Below the pieces are notes generated by a model that saw only the letters and a program-made list of their open reading frames with translations, ran no database searches and had not been told where the DNA came from. Both the position numbers and the translations under genes were made by a program. 6,819 bases of DNA. It comes from Pirellulaceae bacterium. GTDB taxonomy: Bacteria; Planctomycetota; Planctomycetia; Pirellulales; Pirellulaceae. The DNA is taken from NCBI GenBank assembly GCA_013002105.1, contig JABDKS010000653.1:1-6819 (forward strand), in the 5' to 3' direction. Below, piece by piece: positions 1 to 5,448 of this stretch (within the stretch, counting starts at the first letter, position 1; each line of letters starts with the position of its first letter).

Positions 1-1010
1 GTGCCCCGCCAGCCGACGACACCCCACCGGCAACTGAGCCTGCCGCACCGGCAAACGACGGTGGATTGGACGATCTGTTCGGCGGGCCCGAGGCAGCGCC
101 AGCTGATGCGGCACCAGCCGACGCAGCACCTGCAGCCACACCGGGCGACGATCCGTTTGGTGCACCGGCAATGCCGGCAGAAACGCCAGCGGCTCCGGCG
201 GACACACCCGCAGCACCAGCTGATGGTGGCCTGGATGATCTCTTTGGCGGACCTGCCGCTGACAGCGCACCAGCCAGTGATCCTGCGCCGGCCGCCGCAG
301 CCAGCGACTCTGTCGACGACCTCTTTGGCGGTGCCGCAGATACAGCACCCGCCGATCCAGCTCCCGCCGCCGATGGCGGATTGGACGATCTGTTCGGTGC
401 ACCCGCTGGCGAAGAACCCGCGCCGGCTGATGATGCTGCCCCAGCTGATGATTCGGAACCTGCTGATGAACCGGAACCTGCCGGCGATTCACTGGACGAT
501 CTGTTTGGTGCCGCAGCACCCGCTGTCGAGCCTGCCACCGATCCAACGGAGCCAGCCGATGAAGCCCCAGCGACCGACGCCGTCGACGATTTGTTCGGCG
601 CACCGGCCAGCCAGCCCGAGGAATCGACCTCGATCGATGATCTCTTCGGCCAGCATGTGGAACCATCCGTGGAGTCTTCCGTCGAGGAACTTCCTGCTCC
701 GTTGCCACCTGTCAACGAAATGGTTGCCAACGAGGTGGAAGCCGGTTTGCAAATCGTGACGACGCCTGTGTTGACATCGGTCGACCCACTGTCTGACACA
801 CGACTGCGAACTTGGATTGATAACACCGGTCAGTATCGCACCGATGGTCGATTGATCGAAATCAATTCGGACAATGTTCGACTGCTCAAGGACACGGGGC
901 GCACTTGCACCGTTCCCAACGCGCGAATGTGTCCAGCCGATGCTGCCTATGTCGATTCACTTCGCAAAGAAATCGAGATGGCTCGCTTGGCCCTGCTGAG
1001 CAGCAAGTAA
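1..1010 (+). CDS. Ala/Pro/Asp-rich DDLFG-repeat protein with C-terminal SHD1 domain (5' partial)
   Basis: The reading frame is already open at position 3 and runs to the TAA at 1008-1010, so the start lies upstream of the window. The TTG at 66 is simply the Leu of a GGLDDLFG repeat and is not a start. The visible 336 residues have two parts. The first, to about position 700, is low-complexity Ala/Pro/Asp/Glu sequence, surely disordered, with eight DDLFG-type motifs. The second, about 801-965, matches the SHD1 pattern: RTWxDxTGQY, then RLIEI, VRLLKDTGRTxxVP and AxYVDSLRKE. SHD1 was named from yeast Sla1, and similar domains are common in planctomycete proteins of unknown role. No membrane segment or enzyme motif is visible. 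The gene ends at a strong terminator, so it is the last of its transcript. The function is unknown; a scaffold or protein-binding role is inferred from the architecture only. Confidence 0.85.
   Translation, partial: APPADDTPPATEPAAPANDGGLDDLFGGPEAAPADAAPADAAPAATPGDDPFGAPAMPAETPAAPADTPAAPADGGLDDLFGGPAADSAPASDPAPAAAASDSVDDLFGGAADTAPADPAPAADGGLDDLFGAPAGEEPAPADDAAPADDSEPADEPEPAGDSLDDLFGAAAPAVEPATDPTEPADEAPATDAVDDLFGAPASQPEESTSIDDLFGQHVEPSVESSVEELPAPLPPVNEMVANEVEAGLQIVTTPVLTSVDPLSDTRLRTWIDNTGQYRTDGRLIEINSDNVRLLKDTGRTCTVPNARMCPADAAYVDSLRKEIEMARLALLSSK
69..650 (+). repeat. Eight-copy DDLFG-type peptide repeat
   Basis: The motif [LVI]-D-D-L-F-G-[GAQ] is encoded at 69-83, 234-248, 315-329, 384-398, 495-509, 585-599 and 636-650, with a variant DDPFG at 147-161. 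The spacers are 17 to 37 residues measured start to start, rich in Ala, Pro, Asp and Glu, and uneven. The motif is conserved in protein but codon use varies between copies (gacgatctgttcggc, gatgatctctttggc, gacgatttgttcggc). That points to selection on the peptide rather than recent DNA duplication. Further copies probably lie upstream, since the low-complexity sequence starts at the window edge. Confidence 0.85.
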
Positions 1011-1041
1011 CCCTGCTGCGTCGAAAGTCGCTCTGAATCAC

Positions 1042-1080
1042 AAAACGAGCTTGGTGCATCGCATCAAGCTCGTTTTTTTT
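1042..1080 (+). terminator. Intrinsic terminator of the SHD1 gene
   Basis: The arms 1042-1056 and 1062-1076 pair over 15 bp with one G-T (G-U) pair, around a five-base loop (catcg). Eight T residues occupy 1073-1080. The core arms are acgagcttg and caagctcgt. It sits 31 bases after the stop codon at 1010. The four A residues at the left arm give only a weak T tract on the opposite strand, so it should act mainly on plus-strand transcripts. Confidence 0.9.
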
Positions 1081-1199
1081 CTGCCGCACAGCCGGTGGCA
1101 GGCACGTGACTGCTGAATGTTTTGCCGAGTCGTTTCGTTTCACCAATGTCTCGATGCCAGATCGACGCGAATCGGTCCGGACAACCGGTCTTTGGTCGC

Positions 1200-1205
1200 T
1201 AGAAT
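1200..1205 (+). promoter_or_regulatory. Candidate -10 box (TAGAAT), possibly leaderless start of the GrpB gene
   Basis: TAGAAT lies exactly at -12 to -7 from the ATG at 1212, the place for a -10 hexamer if transcription starts at the A of the ATG. No convincing -35 hexamer lies 16-18 bases upstream, and no Shine-Dalgarno sequence precedes the ATG. The call is inference from position and base match alone. Confidence 0.3.
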
Positions 1206-1211
1206 ATCGTC

Positions 1212-1754
1212 ATGACCGACCCGACCGTCCGACTGATGCATTACGACCCTCGATGGAAGCAGGAGTTCGAACAGACTCGCAGTAGCATTTTGCAATCTTG
1301 CGGCGGATGGGTAACCTGCGTCGAACACATTGGCAGTACCGCAATCTCGGGCTTGATCGCTCGACCCACGATCGACATCTTGGCCGCTGTCGCCCCGACA
1401 TCATCAACCAACGAACGTGAACACGCGTTGACCGAAGCGGCGAATTTGATTGAAGGCCTCAATTTTCGTCGGCATCCAGTAGCGGCTTGGGCGATCGATT
1501 CGATCTTGCTGGACAAACCCCGACACGGGGCCGCCACGCACCGCATCTATCTGACGGCAACGCAATCACCTGCTTGGCGACAAGCTCTGGCAATTCGCGA
1601 TCATTTGCGCAGGGATCCGGAACTGGCCATTCGCTTCGAAGAAACCAAGGTCGCCCGTTGGCGATCCAGCGAGGGGGATCCGGAGAAATATGAGAAAGAC
1701 AAATCTGTCTTCTTTACACACTTACTTGATCAACTCGGCGGTGGCAAAAAATAG
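1212..1754 (+). CDS. GrpB/UPF0157 family protein (nucleotidyltransferase-like fold)
   Basis: This 180-residue protein matches the GrpB (UPF0157) family along its length. Signature elements are an early YDPRWKQEFE (residues 11-20), the hallmark HIGSTAISGLIARPTIDI (39-56), THRIYL (109-114), the IRDHLRRDPELA segment (128-139), a TK (145-146) and the end Y-EKDKSVFF (160-168). The length is typical. The family has a nucleotidyltransferase-like fold (GS followed by an Asp, here G41-S42 and D55), but its substrate is not firmly known; some relatives are fused to dephospho-CoA kinase. No signal peptide or membrane helix is seen, so it is presumably cytosolic. The ATG at 1212 puts the family N-terminus in place. 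The gene stands alone between a terminator upstream and a 144-base gap downstream, and appears intact. Confidence 0.9.
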   Translation: MTDPTVRLMHYDPRWKQEFEQTRSSILQSCGGWVTCVEHIGSTAISGLIARPTIDILAAVAPTSSTNEREHALTEAANLIEGLNFRRHPVAAWAIDSILLDKPRHGAATHRIYLTATQSPAWRQALAIRDHLRRDPELAIRFEETKVARWRSSEGDPEKYEKDKSVFFTHLLDQLGGGKK

Positions 1755-1809
1755 CGACGCTTCGCAGTGCGTGCCTCAATTGATCGTGCGGCGATGGTGT
1801 GCGCGTCGT

Positions 1810-1815
1810 TATACT
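1810..1815 (+). promoter_or_regulatory. Candidate -10 box (TATACT) upstream of the pseudokinase gene
   Basis: TATACT in the 144-base gap 1755-1898 is a five-of-six match to the sigma-70 -10 consensus and would give a leader of roughly 75-80 bases before the ATG at 1899. The only -35-like sequence nearby (ttgatc, 1780-1785) is too far away, with a 24-base spacer. The rest of the gap shows no clear terminator for the GrpB gene and no other signal I can support. Confidence 0.25.
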
Positions 1816-1898
1816 GAAAAGCCGGAACCGGGCGCAGGGTTGAGTGCGGTATTGATTAGTGGGATTCGTTTTGTTTCTGCGTTGCCGTAGCGTTCTCA

Positions 1899-3557
1899 AT
1901 GCCTCCAAGTCGACTCGGACCACTCGCCATTGAATCAAAGCTGGGCGATCCATCGCAAAGCTGCGTGTGGCGTGCCATCCATGTCCAGCTTCAACGCGCC
2001 GTTGCGGTCAAGATTTTTTCCGCACCTTTCGGTGGCACGCTGGAGGCCCGTACCGCGTTTGCGCAGGAATGGGAGCGACTGCAGAAACTGCAACACCCGG
2101 CGATTGTTCGTTGCTATGGCGGTGGATTCGAAGAGACCGATGCTTATTTGGCGTGCGAGTTGATCGAAGGCGAGACGCTCGAGGCCCAGTTGAGCCGCCT
2201 ATCGCGAATCTCATGGGAAGCCGTCCTGGACTTGGCTGAACCACTGGCCGATGCATTGGATTACTTGCACAACGAAAACCTTGTGTATGGCGCGATTCAT
2301 CCCAACAAGATCATGATCGCCGGGCTCAGCCCGATCTTGTTGGACATCCGAGTCGACCGGGCTAACTCGCCCTACAAGACCAGCACGCCGACCCATTCGA
2401 CACAGGTCGCGATGACCGCGCCGGAATTGATGGTCAACCCACAACAACCCACGCCTTGCACGGACGTGTATGCGTTGGGGGCGACAATGTATTGGGCGAT
2501 CACCGGCGACCCTCCCATTTCTGGATCGCGCATCGAAGAGGTCCGCAGCAACGTCGAATTCCAGATGCCGGTTTCTCCGGCATCGATCGTACTGGATTGT
2601 CCCATCTGGCTGGACAAACTGGTCATGCAAATGCTCAGCAAGAACCCCGACAAGCGACCGGCCACGGCCGCTGCGGTCAAACTGGCTTTAGCGGAAGTCC
2701 GCAAACGCGCGATGTCACGCACGGGCGTTGCGGAACACGTGTCATCGGGTTTCAGTCCTCTGCAGATGACCGACCAAAAACAACGCGACGAAGCCCGCAC
2801 GTTGCTAGGCCGCGAAGTCGTCGATCTAGAACGAAAAGAGAAAATCCCGGATGCAACACTCTGGCACGACAAAGCATGGGTGCTGATTGCGACGACCGTC
2901 GTCATGCTTGCACTGCTCGCGTGGGTCGCCTGGCCGCCAAGCGAAACGTCACTTCGTAGCGAAGCTGAAGAATTGCTCGCTCAGGGAACTCGATCCGCGA
3001 TGTCACAAGCCAAAATGCACCCGCTGCGAGAACTGCTGACACGTTTTCCGGAGGGCTCCCATGTTCAGTGGGCTGAAGAACAAATTGATCACATCGATGT
3101 TCAACTATTTTTGCATCAACTTTCAGTTAAAATCAAAAACAATCTGCCAATTCGTAATCAAGGCGAATTGTTGCACAAACAAGCTCAGGAGTATGTCGAT
3201 ATTGGTGACACATCCAAAGCTTTGGACAAATATCACAGCATTCTGACGGTATTGGGCGACGACCCCGATTACAAAGTCGCCGCCAATGCCGCTCGCGCAC
3301 AAATCGCTTTGTTAGAGAAAACGGACATTCAAGAAACCGAAGCATCACGAATCGTTCGCCGCAGACTGGAGGAAGCTGATCGTCTGATGGCTGCGGGTCG
3401 AGTGGTCGAAGCACGAAAAATTTGGTATAGCTTGGTAGAGCTTTACGGAGATAACACGAACCTGATCCCCTTAATCAATCGTGCTCAAGAACGTTTACAA
3501 GATCAAGTTCCCACGGAACCCGAGAACGCCGGTCTGGATCGACAGGCGGGCAACTGA
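1899..3557 (+). CDS. Membrane-anchored Ser/Thr kinase-like protein, predicted pseudokinase, with TPR-like C-terminal part
   Basis: The 552-residue protein has a protein kinase fold at residues 7-270, one membrane helix at about 326-345 (WVLIATTVVMLALLAWVAW) and a helical C-terminal part with TPR-like units near 424-458 and 489-520. Fold landmarks kept: K38 in AVAVK, E57 in helix C, HPAIV (66-70), APE (174-176), DVYALG (189-194) and R253. Catalytic landmarks lost: the glycine loop reads LGDPSQSCV (15-23), keeping one of three glycines. HRDxKPxN reads YGAIHPNK (130-137), so the catalytic Asp is A132, the Lys is H134 and the metal-binding Asn is K137. DFG reads DIR (149-151). The kinase part should be cytoplasmic and the TPR part outside the membrane. 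The ATG at 1899 is the only start before an in-frame TAG at 1857. Automatic annotation would call it a Ser/Thr kinase. A pseudokinase that binds nucleotide or a partner is the better inference, since K38, E57 and D149 remain. Confidence 0.85.
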   Translation: MPPSRLGPLAIESKLGDPSQSCVWRAIHVQLQRAVAVKIFSAPFGGTLEARTAFAQEWERLQKLQHPAIVRCYGGGFEETDAYLACELIEGETLEAQLSRLSRISWEAVLDLAEPLADALDYLHNENLVYGAIHPNKIMIAGLSPILLDIRVDRANSPYKTSTPTHSTQVAMTAPELMVNPQQPTPCTDVYALGATMYWAITGDPPISGSRIEEVRSNVEFQMPVSPASIVLDCPIWLDKLVMQMLSKNPDKRPATAAAVKLALAEVRKRAMSRTGVAEHVSSGFSPLQMTDQKQRDEARTLLGREVVDLERKEKIPDATLWHDKAWVLIATTVVMLALLAWVAWPPSETSLRSEAEELLAQGTRSAMSQAKMHPLRELLTRFPEGSHVQWAEEQIDHIDVQLFLHQLSVKIKNNLPIRNQGELLHKQAQEYVDIGDTSKALDKYHSILTVLGDDPDYKVAANAARAQIALLEKTDIQETEASRIVRRRLEEADRLMAAGRVVEARKIWYSLVELYGDNTNLIPLINRAQERLQDQVPTEPENAGLDRQAGN

Positions 3558-3561
3558 CCAC

Positions 3562-3566
3562 GAGGT
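3562..3566 (+). promoter_or_regulatory. Shine-Dalgarno site of the two-helix membrane protein gene
   Basis: GAGGT lies six bases before the ATG at 3573, in the 15-base gap after the pseudokinase stop codon. It is one of only two good ribosome binding sites in the window. It supports this start over the later in-frame ATG codons at residues 22 and 49, and supports translation from a shared mRNA. Confidence 0.6.
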
Positions 3567-3572
3567 CAAACG

Positions 3573-3929
3573 ATGACACAGCCTCCATCGGACGATGAAT
3601 CGCCCATCGAAGCGAAGCTGGCGGCGCCACCGCCAATGACTTCTTATGCCGACACGCTGGAAAGCTCGATCGACCAAGCGAGTGGGAAGCGCGACTCACG
3701 TAAAACCGAGGGCGGTATGTTCCAAGGACGCGTGGCCGTATTGTCCATCTTGTTTTTGGTTACCGGGGCGATCGGTATCCCATTACTGTGGGTCAGCCCG
3801 CATTTCACCACCGGCGAGCGAATTCTCTGGAGCGTGATCGTCGCGTTGTACACGGTTGCCTTGCTAGTGCTCGCCGGCGGCATCATCTGGTGGGCCTACA
3901 AACAACTCTTTGGCCTGAGCGCAATTTAA
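3573..3929 (+). CDS. Small two-helix membrane protein, function unknown
   Basis: I do not recognise a family for this 118-residue protein. Residues 1-50 are hydrophilic, Pro/Asp/Ser-rich and probably disordered. Two hydrophobic helices follow at about 53-74 (VAVLSILFLVTGAIGIPLLW) and 83-108 (ILWSVIVALYTVALLVLAGGIIWW), joined by a short turn (SPHFTTGER), and the chain ends with YKQLFGLSAI. Basic residues before the first helix (KR at 39-40, RK at 43-44, R53) suggest that both ends are cytoplasmic. It starts 15 bases after the pseudokinase gene with its own GAGGT site, so the two are very likely co-transcribed, and a physical partnership at the membrane is plausible. The final gene of this unit faces the methyltransferase gene tail to tail. 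Confidence 0.75.
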   Translation: MTQPPSDDESPIEAKLAAPPPMTSYADTLESSIDQASGKRDSRKTEGGMFQGRVAVLSILFLVTGAIGIPLLWVSPHFTTGERILWSVIVALYTVALLVLAGGIIWWAYKQLFGLSAI

Positions 3930-3934
3930 CCATG

Positions 3935-3953
3935 CGGTCGCATACTACGACCG
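3935..3953. terminator. Weak hairpin between convergent genes
   Basis: CGGTCG (3935-3940) and CGACCG (3948-3953) form a perfect 6-bp stem with a seven-base loop, inside the 31-base gap between two genes that end facing each other. There is no T tract on either strand, so it is at best a weak bidirectional terminator. A second 6-bp hairpin (3962-3967 with 3973-3978) overlaps the end of the methyltransferase gene. Placement is the main support. Confidence 0.3.
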
Positions 3954-3960
3954 GGATCGC

Positions 3961-4539
3961 TTACCGCACGCAGCGGTAGACAAATGCCGGCGGCAAATTT
4001 CGCCAAACGGTTTCACTACGCTGGACGCTTGAAAACGTCGATCTCAATCGTTTGCTAAACCGGCGTCCCGCCGGCAAGATCACACCCTGCCAGTACGCAA
4101 ACGTGGCGAATTGGCCGCCTGGCCGCAATTTCTCCAACATCGTTTCCATGATCTCGCTCTGAAGCGAATCGCTGAACGATGCCCACGGCAACCCGCAAAT
4201 GATCGCATCGACTTGCTCCACCGATTCACGACGGCACAGCTCGGCTATGTTCGTCACGCTGTCTTCGTAAATTCGCACCTGTGGGCACCGTGCGCGGGCC
4301 ACGGCGGCCATCTGAGCGGAACGCTCGATTGCAAAAAAGGTGGCGTCGGGATGGACCCGTTTTGATATCGCTTCGGTGAACACACCCGTGCCGGGCCCAA
4401 ATTCTACCACGGAGCGTGCCTGATCCCAGTCAAACCAATCGACCATTGTTTTTACCAAGCCGGGGCTGCTCGGCGCGATTGCACCGACTTGCGTCGGATG
4501 CCGCAAAAACGTCTTAAAAAAGGTGAGTGTATCGTTCAT
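3961..4539 (-). CDS. SAM-dependent methyltransferase, phospholipid N-methyltransferase-like (PmtA/COG3963 type)
   Basis: The 192-residue protein has a class I SAM-methyltransferase fold. Motif I is VVEFGPGTG (44-52), the acidic end of strand 2 is E72 (AIE), the post-motif region is YEDSV (91-95), motif IV is DAIICGLPWASF (111-122) and LRPGGQF lies at 138-144. The N-terminal FLRHPTQVGAIAPSS (11-25) and the GLP motif match the bacterial phospholipid N-methyltransferase group, which methylates phosphatidylethanolamine towards phosphatidylcholine at the inner membrane. Related rRNA dimethyltransferases (KsgA) carry an N-[LIP]-P-[YF] motif where this has GLPW, which argues against an RNA enzyme. 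The substrate is therefore inferred. No membrane helix is seen. The length suits the family and the gene looks intact. It is convergent with the unit on its 3' side and divergent from the ExbD operon, so it is probably transcribed alone. Confidence 0.8.
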   Translation of the reverse strand: MNDTLTFFKTFLRHPTQVGAIAPSSPGLVKTMVDWFDWDQARSVVEFGPGTGVFTEAISKRVHPDATFFAIERSAQMAAVARARCPQVRIYEDSVTNIAELCRRESVEQVDAIICGLPWASFSDSLQSEIMETMLEKLRPGGQFATFAYWQGVILPAGRRFSKRLRSTFSSVQRSETVWRNLPPAFVYRCVR

Positions 4540-4588
4540 AGGCGGTAGGGTATCGGATTATTGTCACTTGTTCAGGTACCATGGACCC
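4540..4588. promoter_or_regulatory. Divergent promoter region, methyltransferase and ExbD operon
   Basis: These 49 bases separate two start codons facing away from each other, so both promoters must lie here or inside the genes. On the plus strand, TACCAT (4577-4582) sits at -12 to -7 from the ATG at 4589. On the minus strand, TACCCT (complement of 4547-4552) ends seven bases before the methyltransferase ATG. Neither has a clear -35 box at the usual distance, and neither gene has a Shine-Dalgarno site here. Region role is secure by layout; the boxes are tentative. Confidence 0.45.
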
Positions 4589-5008
4589 ATGCGAGTCCCA
4601 TCGAACCAGGATCGACGACCCGTCGGCGCGAATATGACGCCGATGATTGATGTTGTCTTCCTACTGATCATTTTCTTCCTGGTTTCCAGCCATCTGGCGC
4701 GCCAGGAAAATCGATTGCCTCTCGACTTGCCCACGGCATCCACGTTTGGTCCCAACGATCCCGATCGTGCACCGCTGACGATCAGCGTCGACAGTGATGC
4801 CAGATATCGCGTTGCGGGCAATATGGTCGATCTGCAAGGCCTCCATCACGTGCTGCGCGAACTGCGAAAGGAACTTGGTCCCCGCGCGGCGATTCGCATC
4901 CGAACTGACAAGGGCGTGCAGTATCGATTCGTCGAACCCGTCCTGCGAGCTGCGGTCAAGGCCGGTCTGACGGACGCCACCATTGCTGTTCGGGAGAAGA
5001 CATTGTGA
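4589..5008 (+). CDS. exbD: ExbD/TolR family protein, first of a tandem pair
   Basis: ExbD proteins work with ExbB in the inner membrane, using the proton gradient to drive work in the periplasm. This 139-residue protein has the standard layout: a short cytoplasmic N-terminus, the signature NMTPMIDVVFLL (15-26), one membrane helix (about 18-34) and a periplasmic domain of about 100 residues ending in the usual VLRAAVKAGLTDATIAV (118-134). D21 in TPMID corresponds to the essential proton-carrying Asp of ExbD. The ATG at 4589 gives the typical short N-terminus. The earlier in-frame ATG at 4523 would add 22 atypical residues and overlap the start of the divergent methyltransferase gene. It is the first gene of an operon and its stop overlaps the next start. 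The symbol is a family label; TolR-like function cannot be excluded. Confidence 0.9.
   Translation: MRVPSNQDRRPVGANMTPMIDVVFLLIIFFLVSSHLARQENRLPLDLPTASTFGPNDPDRAPLTISVDSDARYRVAGNMVDLQGLHHVLRELRKELGPRAAIRIRTDKGVQYRFVEPVLRAAVKAGLTDATIAVREKTL
4993..4996 (+). promoter_or_regulatory. Shine-Dalgarno site of the second ExbD gene
   Basis: GGAG (within cgggagaaga) lies eight bases before the GTG at 5005, inside the last codons of the first ExbD gene. It supports the GTG as start despite the lack of an ATG, and adds to translational coupling through the four-base GTGA overlap. Confidence 0.6.
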
Positions 5009-5448
5009 AACGACCGATCTTGATCAGCGACGATCCACTGGAAGTAAAAATGACACCCATGATCGATGTTGTTTTTCTACTGCTGGTATTTTTTGTTTGG
5101 ACCAGTAGCTTTGAGATCCCTGAATTCGACCTACCAAGTTCATTGGCCCAGGTGCCGGCCGGCGGATCAGAACTGAACGAAAGTGATTCACAACCGATCG
5201 AAGCGTTTGACGAAGTCGTCGTCAAACTGCTGGTGCAAGATGCTTCGACATTGATACAGCTTAACGGCAAACTGGTTCCCGACGTCAAGACGCTGCGAGC
5301 CCAATTGGCCGATATCATCGCCTTGGGCGTCCAACCGCCCATCATCATCGACCCCGCCGACCGCGTTACGATGGACCGTGCTATCGAAGTCTACGATGCG
5401 GCTCGTGATGCGGGCGCCGACCGTGTTCTCTTTGCTGCCCATCCATGA
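5005..5448 (+). CDS. exbD: ExbD/TolR family protein, second of a tandem pair
   Basis: This 147-residue protein repeats the ExbD plan: KMTPMIDVVFLLLVFFVW (15-32) as signature and membrane helix, with the key Asp again at D21, then a periplasmic domain with a canonical end (VTMDRAIEVYDAARDAGADRV, about 121-141). Outside the membrane segment it differs clearly from its neighbour, having an acidic insert near 53-70 (GGSELNES, FDE), so the two are diverged paralogues rather than a fresh duplication. The GTG start overlaps the TGA of the first gene, has a GGAG site, and puts the N-terminus at normal length. Its own stop overlaps the next ATG. Because two ExbD chains occupy each ExbB pore, the pair could form a heterodimer; that is inference. 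Confidence 0.9.
   Translation: MKRPILISDDPLEVKMTPMIDVVFLLLVFFVWTSSFEIPEFDLPSSLAQVPAGGSELNESDSQPIEAFDEVVVKLLVQDASTLIQLNGKLVPDVKTLRAQLADIIALGVQPPIIIDPADRVTMDRAIEVYDAARDAGADRVLFAAHP

Noticed and set aside
69..650. Repeats as a CRISPR array or DNA satellite
   Set aside because: Spacing is uneven, the conserved part is only about 15 bases with synonymous changes, and everything stays in one coding frame.
1..759. A second open frame of 252 codons over the SHD1 gene, frame 1
   Set aside because: It is the shifted reading of the GC-rich repeats, gives an arginine/glutamine/proline-rich product with no domain, and competes with a frame that carries repeats and SHD1.
66..1010. TTG at 66 as the start of the SHD1 gene
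   Set aside because: The frame is open upstream to the window edge with the same Ala/Pro-rich composition, and the TTG encodes the Leu of a repeat.
1140..1546. Several minus-strand open frames across the GrpB gene
   Set aside because: They are antisense to a gene that matches its family end to end, and show no motif or start signal of their own.
3961..4539. KsgA-type rRNA adenine dimethyltransferase
   Set aside because: Motif IV is GLPW in place of N-[LIP]-P-[YF], the protein is shorter, and there is no C-terminal helical domain.
4523..4588. ATG at 4523 as the start of the first ExbD
   Set aside because: It adds 22 residues unlike ExbD N-termini and overlaps the first codons of the divergent methyltransferase gene; the ATG at 4589 fits the family.
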